In this document: positions 10,177 through 20,912 of the stretch, piece by piece | Numbering within the stretch: the first letter of the stretch is position 1 | Layout of the letters: each line of letters starts with the position of its first letter | Source of the DNA: Coenobita brevimanus | Taxonomy: Eukaryota; Arthropoda; Malacostraca; Decapoda; Coenobitidae | Direction: 5' to 3' | Length of the DNA: 64,000 nucleotides | Assembly: GCA_032717465.1 (NCBI GenBank) | Contig: CM064671.1 | Location: 52,190,998-52,254,997 of the forward strand | Program-made: the position numbers and the translations under genes | The notes under the pieces: model-generated | The model's database searches: none | Seen by the model: the letters and a program-made list of their open reading frames with translations, nothing else | What the model was told of the DNA's origin: nothing

Positions 10177-11187
10177 TTAATTATTCCCTACACCTTGTAA
10201 GATTACACTTTCATCAGAGGAATTAACATTAGAGCCTAGAACGCTGGTCAGCATAAGGGATTGGCAAGCATCTGTATCACGATATATTTTAACTGATTTC
10301 CTGTCATTACTGTCCAGAGGACTGACAAAACCATCAGACAGGATATTAGCACATGAACTCTTGAGAGTGTCACCCACGTTACTGCTCAAAAGAGGAGCTC
10401 CATCATGAGAATTTAAGTTACCCCTCAAAGCAGGTTCAGTTAACTCAGTTAAAGAATTATGGGAACTCTCAAGGGTGGACACTAGACCAATTGACTGAAT
10501 ATTTAAAGACTCCTTTTTGTTCACATCACGCTGTATCCTGAAACATTTCTCCGTAGTATGACCAAACTTACTACAATAAGTACATTTACTTTTCTGAAAT
10601 CTAGAGGTGAAGCTGGTATTTACTTCCTGAGAAACATCATCTTTATTCTCTTTCCTGTTACCTGTACTCTGAGTAGAGGCAACGTACTTACTCTCAGCTT
10701 TCCTTTTTTCTCTAGAATATCTCTTGTGAGTGAGAACATATTCATCAGCTAAAACTGCAGCATCAGACAAATTATCTATTCTTTTCTCATCAAGATATAG
10801 GCTTACATCTTTATAAATACACCTCTTGAAGTCCTCCAGCAAAATCATCTGCTTAAATTTACCAAAATCAGAATCCACATTCTTAGAATTTAACCACTGC
10901 TCTAACAGATCTTCTTTGATTTTTGCATACTCAACATGGGATTGCTTATCTTGCTTATAAGTTGTCCTAAATTTTACTCTATAGGCTTCAGGAACAAGCT
11001 CATAGGCCTTAAGAATCAAGCTCTTAACTACATCATAATTATCAGATTGATCCTGAGGCAAAGATGCATAAGTTACTTGAGCTTTACCGGTGAGAACAGT
11101 TTGAAGGAGTACTGGCCAATACTTTTTGGGCCAATTAAAACCTGTAGCTACCCTCTCAAACAACTGAAAATACTTTGTTAAATCAGA
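10177..11187 (-). pseudogene. gag: Gag capsid with SCAN-like segment, zinc knuckle, protease start
   Basis: This is the middle of Gag, in frame with Pol but bounded by TAA stops at 11188-11190 and 10177-10179. The first part (WPVLLQTVLTGKAQ, later YELVPEAYRVKFR) resembles the SCAN domain, which is reported to have arisen from Gag of a Gmr1-like gypsy element. A CCHC zinc knuckle follows (CX2CX4HX4C, around 10555-10600), for RNA packaging. Near the end is the retropepsin active-site region, but it reads RDTDACQ where families have DTG, so glycine is replaced by aspartate. Both flanking stops interrupt a frame that continues with matching family sequence on either side. This copy is therefore damaged. 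Confidence 0.8.
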
Positions 11188-11267
11188 TTAATTAAAAGGA
11201 GGGACAAGTTTAACATTTTTAGCCACATCAAAATCATCAGAGCTAGATGATCCAGTTCCACCTTGTT

Positions 11268-11723
11268 TCATGCGATACTCATGGTCTGCCTGAATCCTGG
11301 CAAGTTCAATTTGTGCCTGTATCTGTGCCTCCTGAATACGAACCTGAGACTCCGCTTAGCATTTGCCTGAAATTCAGCCTCCTGAATACGAGCCTGAGAC
11401 TCCGCCTGCTTAGCATTTGCCTGAAATTCAGCTTCTTTAGCACGAGCCTCCTGCAGAGCTAGCTGTAACTTAGCTAATTCAATCTGCGTTTGCTGATTTG
11501 GAGGAGTTGCATTAAACAAGCTTTTATTAATCATGCCAACAATTTGATCTTTAGAATGATGAGAGTGAACTGCAATTCCCAATTGTTGAGCAACAAGCTT
11601 AAGTTCATTCTTTGTTCTGTTTTCTACATCACACACTGTTTGCACATTTGACAAAAAATCTTTGGCTTCATCAAGTGTAGTATTAGTAGACATCATGAAT
11701 AAATCACAGTCACAAAATATCAA
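11268..11723 (-). pseudogene. gag: Gag N-terminal part (SAP-like and coiled coil)
   Basis: This is the N-terminal Gag piece. The likely start is Met at 11693-11696 (MSTNTT) rather than the first Met at 11723. Residues about 40-75 (KNELKLVAQQLGI and following) look like a SAP-type helix pair. After this comes a glutamine, alanine and glutamate-rich predicted coiled coil built from an approximately 45-bp tandem repeat. One repeat copy lacks 4 bases present in the other (near 11352), which shifts the frame; the last 30 or so residues are therefore out of frame and the link to capsid is lost. Confidence 0.75.
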
Positions 11724-11761
11724 GCAATATCCTTATGATAATATCCTGAGTATCCTGATAA

Positions 11762-11771
11762 GAGGTCGCCA
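11762..11771 (-). other. Candidate primer-binding site
   Basis: Six bases inside the 5' LTR boundary the minus strand reads TGGCGACCTC. TGG is the complement of a tRNA CCA end, and the position fits. Only the first 8-9 bases suit the arginine-tRNA-type sites I recall, so the tRNA is not identified. Confidence 0.4.
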
Positions 11772-11777
11772 AATTTA

Positions 11778-12561
11778 TGTTACAGAACAGAGAAAAATAA
11801 TGTACACTTTAAGTGAGAATACTAAAAATCACTACTGTCCCGCAAAGTTCCAGGTTCAAAATAAAAGAGTTAGGTAAAATTACAAGTTAAAGTATAATGC
11901 TCAAACTAACAACAAAACATTCAGGACTCATAAGGATAATGTAATGGCAAAAACAGGTTAAATATATGGTTAATGCAATAGCCTCTATTAACACGAAATT
12001 AGCATGAGTAAATTTATCTAAGTAGCCCTGTTAAAATGAGATACCAGATAATACTCAGTGAATGCCAGATATATTATTACAGATACAAAATATTGTTAAT
12101 GATGGCTGACAACAAGAACCCTACATAAAATACAAAAACCTTACTAGGCCCAAGAATTAACCTTATGCTACACAGTACAAGAAAAAATGCAACAACAGTT
12201 ATACTCAAATTACACACAGCTGCTAGATGGTTGGAGACTTCCTGAGCACTCACAATAATAATAACTGTACAGGGGAGGACAGAGATGTGAGCAAAATGAG
12301 GAGTAGATCTAAATGGCAATAATGCAGAGACTGAGCTCATTATATAGGGGCCAGCAGAGCTTGATACAACTTGTAAGAAGGACACGCAAATGAAGCCATA
12401 GGGAACAAAGAGCTGACAATCCTGCTCTGAACAACAGAAAGGACGACTTACTCTACTATAACGGTAGAAGGGGGGGACTGAGGCAGAACACGCTCGTGAT
12501 CAAACATGCAGCATACTGTGCGTTAAAATTACACAAAGGATGATGAAATCATGGGCTATGT

Positions 12562-12565
<4 letters not shown>
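11778..12565 (-). repeat. 5' LTR of the Gmr1-like element
   Basis: This is the right LTR, 788 bp, bounded by TGTTAC at 11778 and GTAACA at 12565 in plus-strand reading, an inverted terminal pair typical of LTRs. It is nearly identical to 6204-6991. Promoter function is presumed; I did not locate a convincing TATA box. Confidence 0.92.

Positions 12566-12613
<48 letters not shown>
12566..12613. repeat. (TA)n microsatellite
   Basis: This is an uninterrupted TA tract separating the LTR element from the RTE element. Confidence 0.95.
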
Positions 12614-12615
<2 letters not shown>

Positions 12616-15600
12616 AGGGGCAGGATCCCACCGCTACCTGGCACGTCCCCGGGTGGCGGATAGGGGAAGGCCTTATAGATATACGAGGTACTGTCTTAGA
12701 CGGCGCAGACCATGGGACCCCCTATAGATATATAGGGCTCCACCAAATATAACGAATAAGGTGGCAAAAAATTACATCTCATCAGAAACTATGTGGCAGG
12801 GAGGTGAGATTATTTGCCACAATCCTCCCAACCAAACATGAGTTCTGTTGCAAATGATTTGACGGGCGTTCCTGTTGGATCATCATCTACTAAAGGTCCA
12901 ACTGCACTGCCTCCTGTGCTTACGGGCAGTGTGCCACCGAAAGTGAGTAGGCACTGTGTTGGAAAATTAGACTCTTGGATGTTAAAGAAAATGAAATCGA
13001 TGAAGATCTATGCATACAATGTAAGAAGCCTCGCAGAAGATTACAAACTTGATAAACTGATGACTGAACTGGAAAACATTAGTTGGGATATTGTAGGTTT
13101 GAGTGAGATCCACAGAAAAGAAGAAAAAGTAATTCAGCTCAAAGACAGCAAACACCCATTTTACTACAGAGAAAAGGAAAATGAAAGAGTTAGTGGTGTA
13201 GGATTTCTAATTAACAGAAATCTTGCAGACAACATTGTTAAATTCAGCAGTGTATCTGACAGAATAGCATTTGTTGTCATTAGACTATGCAAAAAATATA
13301 CCATGAAAGTCATACAAGTATATGCATCAACTTCTCAAAGCCCAGATGAAGATATAGAAACATTCTATGATGACATCTCCAAGATTATGGAAGAAGAAAA
13401 GACAACATATACTATACTCATGGGAGACTTCAATGCAAAAGTTGGGAAGTCAAAAAATGGAGAAGCATGTATGGGAAAATTTGGAGTGGGAGAAAGGAAT
13501 GAAAGAGGAAAAATGCTGGTAAATTTTGCTGAAATGTTTAACATGAGAATAATGAACACATTCTTCCACAAAAGAACAGGAAGAAAGTGGACCTAGTTAA
13601 GCCCAAATGGAGAAACAAAGAATGAAATCGACTTCATTATAGCAGATAAGAATAACACAATCACAAATGTCACAGTTATCAATAAAGTAAATATAGGTAG
13701 TGATCATAGAATGGTGGGTTGCACAGCCAGATTCAATTTCAGAAATGAAAGAAAGAAGATGATTAAAGATAAAAAGATATGCCCAATAATAGTAAATGAA
13801 AACAAAGCAGCCTTTCAGTTGGAAATAAGGAACAGATTTCAGGCTCTAAGTAACGCTGAATGTGACATCGATGAGCTGAATGACAGACTAATAAAAGTGC
13901 TAAGAGAATCAGCAGAGGTAGTAGGAAAACCTAATGCAACCAAAGCCATGAAGTATTCAGACAAGACACTCAAGTTTATGAAAAAACGAAAGGAAATGAA
14001 AGTATAACAAAGACGAAATAGAACGGGCAGAATTAAATAAGCTTAACAACAAAAGACAAAGAGAAGAAAAAAGAAAGAGAAACATGGATCAGATCAAAGA
14101 AACCATCAAAAACGGAAAAAGTCTGAAACAGGTCCGAAGTAAAATGGCACTAGGAAAGCAACAAATGACATCACTGAAAGAAAAAAACGGTGAAATCATT
14201 AAATACAGAGATAAGATGGTGAAGAGAGTTGAAGAATTTTACGAAGAACTGTATGCATCAAAGACAGTAGTACCAATAGCTAACTTTTCAGTTGACACAA
14301 GTGAAATACCTGAGGTAACACCAGACGAAGTAAATATTTGTCTTAAAAATATGAAAAGAGGGAAGGCTCCGGGAGAAGATGGAATAGTAACAGATTTACT
14401 GTTGGATGCCGGAGTAGAAGTACAAAATAGGCTTGCTCACTTATTTACCCACTGTATAAAACAGAAGAAAATTCCTAAAACATGGTTTAATGCGATAGTT
14501 ATTTTACTCTACAAAAAAGGTGACTCAAAAGATCTTAGTAACTATCGACCCATTAGCTTATTATCAGCCATTTACAAACTCTTCACTAAAGTCCTTACGA
14601 ACAGAATAACAAAAATTTTTGGAGGAAAACCAAAACAGGCAGGATTCCGAAGCGGGTATTCGATCATTGATCACCTACATACAATGAACCAGCTAACTGA
14701 GAAAACTATAGAATATAATAAACCACTTTGCCTAGGTTTTGTTGATTACGAAAAGGCTTTCGACTCAGTGGAGCACATAAGAATTATAAATTCATTGCGA
14801 GAACAAGGAGTGAATGAGAACACTGTAAACCTGCTCGAAAACATATATAAAGAGGGAACTGCTACAGTTAAATTACATAAGGACTCAGAAAAAATTTAGA
14901 TTGAGAAGGGCGTGCGTCAGGGAGATACAATTTCACCAAAATTATGTACAGCATGCCTAGAAAGTATTTCCAGAAAGCTAGACTGGGAAAAAAAGGGAGT
15001 GAACATTGATGGAGAAAAGCTAAATCATTTAAGATTTGCAGATGACATTGTCCTAATCTCAGAAACAGCGGAGGCATTGCAAGAAATGTTAAATGACCTG
15101 AACAGAGAAAGTCTGAAAGTAGGACTGAAGATGATCCGAAGTAAAACTAAAGTAATGTTTAATCCACAAACACCAAAGAGCGTTATCAGAATAAGCGACG
15201 AAATTCTTGAAGAAGTTAAGGAGTACAACTACTTGGGACAAATAATAAAATTAACGAAAGATCATGATAGCGAAATAAAAAGACGCATTATAATTGGATG
15301 GAAAGCTTTCGATAAACATAGAGACATTATGAAAAGTAGCTTGCCAGATTGTATGAAACGAAAAGTATATAACGAATGTATAATTCCAGCTATGACGTAT
15401 GGTTGTGAGATCCGGAAACTGATAAAATCAATGGAAAATAAATTAATTCGTTCTCAGAGAGCAATGGAAAGGTCAATGTTGGGAATATCTTTAAGAGACA
15501 GGAAACGATCAACTTGGGTGAGAGAGCAGACTAAAGTCAAAGATATTATAGTAGTTATAAAAGTACAGAAATAGAGGTGGGCAGGCCATATAGCAAGAAT

Positions 15601-15799
15601 AAGGGATAACCGATGGAGTAAGAGGCTGACGGACTGGCCACCAAGAGAATGTAAGCATTGCAGTAAAAGGCCAGACAGGAGATGGAGAGATGAGGTAGAG
15701 AAATTTGCGGGGAAAACGTGGCAAAGATTGGCTCAGTCAAGGAATTCGTGGAAAAGGTTGAGGGAGGCCTTTGTTCAGCAGTGGACTAGTTATGGCTGA

Positions 15800-15803
<4 letters not shown>
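12614..15803 (+). mobile_element. RTE-clade non-LTR retrotransposon, near full length, decayed
   Basis: This element of about 3.2 kb begins directly after (TA)n with a 5' UTR of about 200 bp containing GGTGGCGGATAGGGGAA, typical in my recollection of RTE elements. It ends TGGCTGATGAT before (TA)n, fitting RTE-type 3' ends made of short repeats. One reading frame encodes endonuclease and reverse transcriptase. Confidence 0.8.
12814..15799 (+). pseudogene. RTE endonuclease-reverse transcriptase, broken
   Basis: This is an APE-type endonuclease followed by reverse transcriptase. The endonuclease starts near 13000 (AYNVRSL), has MGDFNAKVG near 13420-13445 and GSDHRMV near 13700. The RT has YRPISLL near 14545, FVDYEKAFDS near 14740, RQGDTISPKL near 14915 and FADDIVLIS near 15040. 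It ends QQWTSYG at 15796. Breaks: in-frame TAG at 13594-13596, a one-base-type frameshift near 14003, TAG at 14897-14899 and TAG at 15572-15574. Translation on either side of each break matches the family, so these are mutations. The encoded protein would nick DNA and reverse-transcribe the element RNA. Confidence 0.85.

Positions 15804-15870
<67 letters not shown>
15804..15870. repeat. (TA)n microsatellite
   Basis: This perfect TA tract lies between the RTE 3' end and the TIR of the next element. Confidence 0.97.
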
Positions 15871-15874
<4 letters not shown>

Positions 15875-16430
15875 GGGTAGTCCTAATTTTCGATCTTGCG
15901 AATTTTTAGGATGATACCCCTTGAAATCCTTCCATATAACACGAAAACATGTCATGCAAGATATTTTTCAAAAATATTTATTTTTAGAGGTCCCTCATTG
16001 GCCTTTTATGTTATTACATAGCGCCACATTCAGCTTGTCCCACATAGTTGTCACAGAAATGTCCTTCATACAGTTTCGGTGTCTTGAAACTACTCAGTTC
16101 TGCATTGTAAAAAGATCTAAATTCATAGCACCTAGGCAAATCAGAGCTGCCTACTGTGAACCGGGTGTTAAGTTAGATAATTGTCATTAGACCTCATGAC
16201 TTGGTTATGCTGCTGATATTCGTGGTGACTATAATTTACTAGATTTCAATGACAATTTGGTATATAACATTGTTTCACTTACTTGTTAAGTGTGTAGAGA
16301 TGTCACTGTTGTGTACTGATAGCATACAGTGACAATCTCATTGCACCCTTTAATTGTATGCTTTCTGCTTTTACAGGCAATCTGACATAATTACTGATAA
16401 CTGGTTGAACTGTGTTGATTCTGGACGAAT

Positions 16431-18696
16431 ATGGCTTCGACGAAAGGGAGCACTGATGCTAAAGCAAGGAACTTGTCTACGACTCGGTCTGATGTCTACT
16501 TACTCGACAAGTTGGAAGATGATATCAAAGGATCCAAATTGCCTTCAAACTGCCAAGCCCTAGGTTATCTTTTGCACCTCCACCTGGAGCAGAACAAGAC
16601 AATCAAAACAGCAGTGACAGCTACAACTGAAAAAGCGGAACAGTTCTGGAAGCGTGCACGTATTCCAGTTCGACAAACATGCAATTCCAAGAAAAAAATG
16701 GAGAAAATTTTGCTTCAAAGGCAATCTCTTAAGAAAAACAAGAGCAACATAACACCAGCACAAGACCAGGGAGAGCAATCATTTAAAGATACTTTGGATG
16801 ATCTTTTCAATATTGCACATGCTGACCCCCTGAAACAGATCACAGTAGAAGAGGACAAACAGTTTCTCATCAGTCAGCGTATGAGGGGTCGGCCGGGGGT
16901 AATGGCAGGAATTGACAAGACCCTAAGTATCAAAGAAGCAAATAAGCGCCGCCGTGAGTATAAGGAGTTCAAACGAAGAGAATAGGCCGCCACTGCATTT
17001 GCACAGGCTCAAGAAATCGCTGAACTGGAGAGCAGCAGCAGCAGTACTTTGTCATCTGGGGATGAGTCCAGTGGTAACTGCATGACTCCTGTAAAAGAAG
17101 AAGTAAATGTAAGTCTTCCTTCAGCACCCAAATGTGGTCAGAAAGTTGTGCTGAGTCAAAATTTGTTGGGCACTCTGGATCGATATCAACTGTCTCATTG
17201 CGCTGCTCTGATGATTCTCGGAGAAACAGCAAAAGCTTTGGGTCATGATCTCAGTTCATTAATTCTGAACTGCAGCAGCATCAGGCGACAGCGACAGAAA
17301 TGGTGCACAGAAACGGCGATGAGCATAATGAATGAGTTCGCTCCGGACAAAGCAATTGTCATACAGTGGGATGGAAAGCTTCTTCCAGACCTCACCAACA
17401 ATTAAAACGTGGACTGACTTCCGATCATCATCTCGTCAAGTGGTAATTCTCAGCTATTAGAAGTTCCAAAATTAGAATCAGAGACTGGTTTGCAGCAAGC
17501 ACAAGCCGTGGTCAGAGCACTTAAGCAGTGGGGAGTTGCAGAAAGGGTCCAAGGCATCTGTCTCGATACAACAAGTGCAAACACAGGTTGCCACAAAGGA
17601 GCATGCATTATGGTGGAACAGCTACTTGACAGGGAACTCTTGTGCCCTGCCTGCCGGCATTACGTCTTAGAACTACTTGCAGGAACTGCTTTCAAGGCAG
17701 TCATGCATGATACACCGGCACCAGAAGTACTGCTCTTCAAGCGATTTCAAACTTTTTGGAGTTCAGTTGACCAGGAGCACTTCCAAGATGCATCATCTGA
17801 TGAAGTGGTTGTAGCTCAACATGAAGATATCAAGGAGGAGGTCCTGACCTTTGTTTTCACTACACTTCTGCACAAGCAGCCTCGAGATGATTACCGTGAG
17901 CTACTCGAGCTGATGCCATCTTCCTCGGTTCATCACTGCCAGGAGGTACTCGTTTTCATAAGCCCAGCGCGATGCATCAAGCATGATGGATGTCAAAGGT
18001 AATCTACACATTCAAAGTGTGGATGTTTCGTTCATATTTACCTTGACCATCAGTGAAGAGCGTGATCTCCATGACCTGTGTGTGTTTTACACACGCTTCT
18101 ACATCAAGGCCTGGATAACAGCACCACTCGCAGTAAGCGCCCCACAGAACGAATTGCATCTGCTGCAGGCCCTAGTCGACTATGCCGCCATCAACAATGA
18201 GATTTCCAGAGTAACAGTTCAGAAAATTTACTCTCATCTGTGGAACTTGAATGAAGAGCTGGTGGGTCTTGCGCTGCTTGATGATAACGTCAGTCAAGAA
18301 GTCAAGAAACAGATGGTGCAAGCTATGAATTTCAATGATGGTATGGAGGATCCTCCCAAGCGAGTGACCATTGCGACTGGTGGCATTCAAGGAAAGACCG
18401 TCTCTGATTTCGCTACGAAGCAGACAAAGAACCTTTTCAAAAGACTGAATATCGATGATGATTTTTTGAAGTTAACCGTTGACCAATGGTATGAAGATCG
18501 TTCATACAGAAAGGCACTTGCATGTTCGCAGAAACTCGTAGTAACCAATGATCACTCTGAATGAGCAGTTGCACTTATCGAGGTCTTCTCCGGTCGTCTA
18601 ACGAAGGATGAAGACCAGTTGCACTACATCCTTCAAGTTGTAGCCGACTACAGATGCAGAGTTCCTCATGCAGTTAAGCGACGCCTGGAGCAATGA
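16431..18696 (+). pseudogene. DDE-like transposase of unknown family, broken
   Basis: The first 680 codons or so share one frame from Met 16431, with stops at 16983-16985, 17403-17405 and 17415-17417. A frameshift near 17985 moves the rest to another frame, with a further stop at 18562-18564. Visible features are a basic, lysine-rich N-terminal half, a serine and glutamate-rich linker (about 17030-17110), VIQWDGKLLPDL (near 17365) with a candidate first catalytic D, then ICLDTTSANTG (near 17560) with a candidate second D. CPACRHYVLEL follows near 17645, a CxxH motif with a glutamate three residues later. I recall this family as an unnamed repetitive protein of invertebrates. Position between TIRs argues for transposase. 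Activity is impossible in this copy. Confidence 0.65.
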
Positions 18697-18699
18697 ATG

Positions 18700-19117
18700 G
18701 TCAATGATTTTGTTGGCGACATATTCGTAATTTAATAATGCAGAAGTGACTGTATTGATAGTCGTTTACTGGTATTACAATTAAGTGTTCATAAAAAATC
18801 TATAACTTACTTTGAAGCAATTTTGATTAGTTCATAAATATACTGGTATCTACCTTTTTCCAAAATTAACTGTTTGTGACCTTCTATGAGCTTATATCGT
18901 GTCTGAAAAACTCATAAAGGTCAGAAAGTTTCAGATACAAAATCCTCTGAATATACACAGGTTGACTCTTATACAGTGATATTCAAGGGCAATGAGCAAC
19001 CTCTAAAAATTGTTTGTTGTCAAAAATATTTCACATACAGTATTTTTAACCTATTTAGAATGTTTTAATAGGCATGGCATTTGAATTTTCGAAATCGAAT
19101 TTTGGCCCTACTGTGTA
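18700..19117. other. 3' non-coding part of the unassigned transposon
   Basis: This AT-rich sequence lies between the pseudogene end and the right TIR. It shows no open frame or RNA gene I can support. Confidence 0.5.
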
Positions 19118-19128
19118 AGGACCACCCT

Positions 19129-19139
19129 AATATATATGC

Positions 19140-19184
<45 letters not shown>
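19129..19184. repeat. (TA)n-(GA)n microsatellite
   Basis: A TA tract runs to 19160, then a GA tract, between two transposons. Confidence 0.95.
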
Positions 19185-19185
<1 letters not shown>

Positions 19186-19810
19186 TCACTACTCGTTTTA
19201 CACTGATTCGGTATACGATAATTCGCTACAACGATAACAGAAAAGTTCCACCCCAAAATCCGATTTCCAATAAATTTCCAGCTATGACGATATTGCCCTC
19301 GGAAAAAATCGTATGAAGCGCCAGGCATACGCAAAGCGACAGCTGCTTGTCTCAGGCAAGATGGCAGCCCCAGTGTGAAGAGCATTGTTTTGGTTCTGTT
19401 GGGGTCCTGCCGTCCCTTCAAACCCGTCTTTTCCGCTCGTTCACGTGTGCCCTCCCCACTGCTATCGTCACCTCTCAGCCAAGCATCGTGCTACAGTAGG
19501 CCTATACATTGTGTAGCACCAGGCCAATGTTACGCAAAGGTGATTGTTGTGTTGTTGCAACAGTTTACTGTACGTGAGTAACGCCGGCTGTATTGGTGTG
19601 ATAGTGTTTGTTTTGGTCTTGGAGATGCCTTGGACCAACACAGGAAGTGATTAAGGTGGGCTGTCATTTTTATATCAGTCTTGGGTTGGTGACTTTGGGA
19701 AGCTGAGTTGACGTAACCCCCCTTTTATTATGTGTTTCAATCTCCCGATTTACGATAAAATCGGTATACGATAAGGTATGGCCTGATGTAACCCCATCGT
19801 AAAACGTGAC
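19185..19810. mobile_element. Tigger/pogo-like non-autonomous element
   Basis: The left end GTCACTACTCGTTTTAC (19185-19201) pairs with GTAAAACGTGAC (19799-19810). The ACTCGTTTTA-like terminus recalls Tigger elements. A 13-base direct repeat CGGTATACGATAA occurs near each end (about 19210 and 19762). The interior has no transposase; the open frames are chance. Confidence 0.5.
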
Positions 19811-19818
19811 TATATATG

Positions 19819-19828
<10 letters not shown>

Positions 19829-19886
<58 letters not shown>
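19829..19886. repeat. (TA)n microsatellite
   Basis: This is a TA tract between the Tigger-like element and the mariner element. Confidence 0.95.
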
Positions 19887-19888
<2 letters not shown>

Positions 19889-19951
19889 TGTGATCATGTA
19901 GGTGTGTGTATATATATACTTCTATTCAGAAAGTATCCAACCATCGATTCT

Positions 19952-19952
<1 letters not shown>

Positions 19953-20018
<66 letters not shown>
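19953..20018. repeat. (GA)n microsatellite inside the mariner left arm
   Basis: This is a GA dinucleotide tract, absent from the matching right arm. Confidence 0.95.
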
Positions 20019-20019
<1 letters not shown>

Positions 20020-20058
20020 ATCCTGTTGAACTAGGACAACTAATCCCCCCTCAAAGTA

Positions 20059-20180
20059 TCCCCCTTCTGACTTGACACACGTAGCGCAGCAATATTTTCA
20101 CTGCCTAAAACTGTTTTCCAAGTCAGTTTTGGTATCTCCTGCAGGTGTTTCATCGGATTTGTCATGATCTCTTCTCTCAG
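20059..20180 (-). pseudogene. Mariner transposase C-terminal remnant (left arm)
   Basis: The minus strand reads MKHLQEIPK and continues to a GDTLRGD end. This corresponds to the mariner C-terminus and, at nucleotide level, to the opposite-strand sequence at 20710-20830. It is therefore an inverted second copy of the 3' end of the gene. The longer minus-strand open frame (20040-20390) continues into sequence I do not recognise. Confidence 0.55.
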
Positions 20181-20398
20181 ATGAATGTTGCTCAATACAC
20201 GTTGGAGTATGCAGTTCACAATCCATATACTCTGAAGACTATTATCACGAGATGAGATTTGAGTGTATGAGCAAGACCCAGAAACCATAGCACAATCATT
20301 GGTGTGGTTACATGCAGGATTGCCTTGGCCAAATAAAGCAAGGCAGGTCCACAGGAAGGCGGGATGCACTCGCATGTTGACAGTTTTCATCGTCTAGC

Positions 20399-20830
20399 GT
20401 GGTGTTGTTTATCACCAGAGGGTCAGACTTTCAAAAACATTACTACCTTGACGTTGTCCGTCATCTTCATGACGCAGTTCAGTGGAAAAGGCCAGACTTT
20501 TGGAATGCAATATATTTGAAGAAGCATCATCACAACGCCCCGTACTTTCTTCCTTATGGATTCAGTCATTTTTGGCTGACGACAACATTCCCTAGGTCCG
20601 GCAGGCTCCCTGCTCTCCAGTCATGGCTCTGTGCGATTTTTTTGTCATTACCTAAGCTCAAAACTCCACTGAACTGTTCCTGATTTGAGATGATAAGAGA
20701 TCATGACGAATGCAATGAAGCACCTGCAGGGGATACCGAAAACTGAATTTGAAAAATGTTTCAGGCTGTGGAAAGCATGCTAGGCTATATGCGTCAATTC
20801 AGTATGGGCCTATTTTGAGGGGGATTGGTG
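20399..20830 (+). pseudogene. Mariner transposase, C-terminal half
   Basis: The plus strand encodes mariner landmarks in order: HYYLDVVRHLHDAVQWKRPD, then KHHHNAP (families have HHDNAP, so the catalytic aspartate is lost), then PKLKTPL near 20655, and MKHLQGIPK near 20715 in another frame. There are several frameshifts. The N-terminal DNA-binding half is missing; an inverted C-terminal remnant stands in its place. Confidence 0.7.
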
Positions 20831-20892
20831 TCCTAGTTCAGCAGGATAGCTATGTATTTTTTTAAGGGCCTAAGGTAGGATACTTTCTGAAT

Positions 20893-20911
20893 ATATATAT
20901 ATATATATATA
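20893..20911. repeat. Short (TA)n tract
   Basis: This TA repeat flanks the right mariner TIR. Confidence 0.85.
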
Positions 20912-20912
20912 A

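Larger units (their letters stand above)
6204..12565 (-). mobile_element. Gmr1-like Ty3/gypsy LTR retrotransposon
   Basis: This is a full-length element of about 6.36 kb read on the minus strand, so the right-hand LTR is the 5' LTR. It holds Gag, a protease, integrase, reverse transcriptase and RNase H. The integrase lies before the reverse transcriptase, an order known from the Gmr1 group of Ty3/gypsy elements and otherwise typical of Ty1/copia. The LTRs are very similar, so insertion is fairly recent. The element sits inside (TA)n on both sides, which hides any target duplication. Gag-Pol is interrupted by one frameshift and two stop codons, so this copy is probably not autonomous. Confidence 0.9.
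15874..19128 (+). mobile_element. TIR DNA transposon of unassigned superfamily
   Basis: The left end AGGGTAGTCCT (15874-15884) is matched by AGGACCACCCT at 19118-19128, an 11-bp inverted pair with one mismatch. Adding the flanking ATT/AAT extends it to 14 bp. Subterminal sequences also resemble each other (AATTTTCGAT on the left; AAAATTCGAT in the reverse complement of the right). Between them lies a broken gene for a DDE-like protein. Both flanks are TA repeats, so the target duplication cannot be read. I cannot name the superfamily. Confidence 0.7.
19924..20892 (+). mobile_element. Fold-back mariner-like element
   Basis: The terminal inverted repeats ATTCAGAAAGTATCC lie at 19924-19938 and 20878-20892 (complement). 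Inverted similarity continues inward past the termini, including GAACTAGGACA and a TCAGAAGG/GAGGGGG segment, to about 20180 on the left and 20695 on the right. A (GA)n tract at 19953-20018 has expanded inside the left arm. Mariner TIRs are usually about 30 bp, so these arms of roughly 200 bp are unusual. Confidence 0.7.

Noticed and set aside
20040..20390. A 116-codon minus-strand protein in the mariner left arm as an independent gene
   Set aside because: Its C-terminal part is an inverted mariner remnant. The rest shows no domain I recognise.
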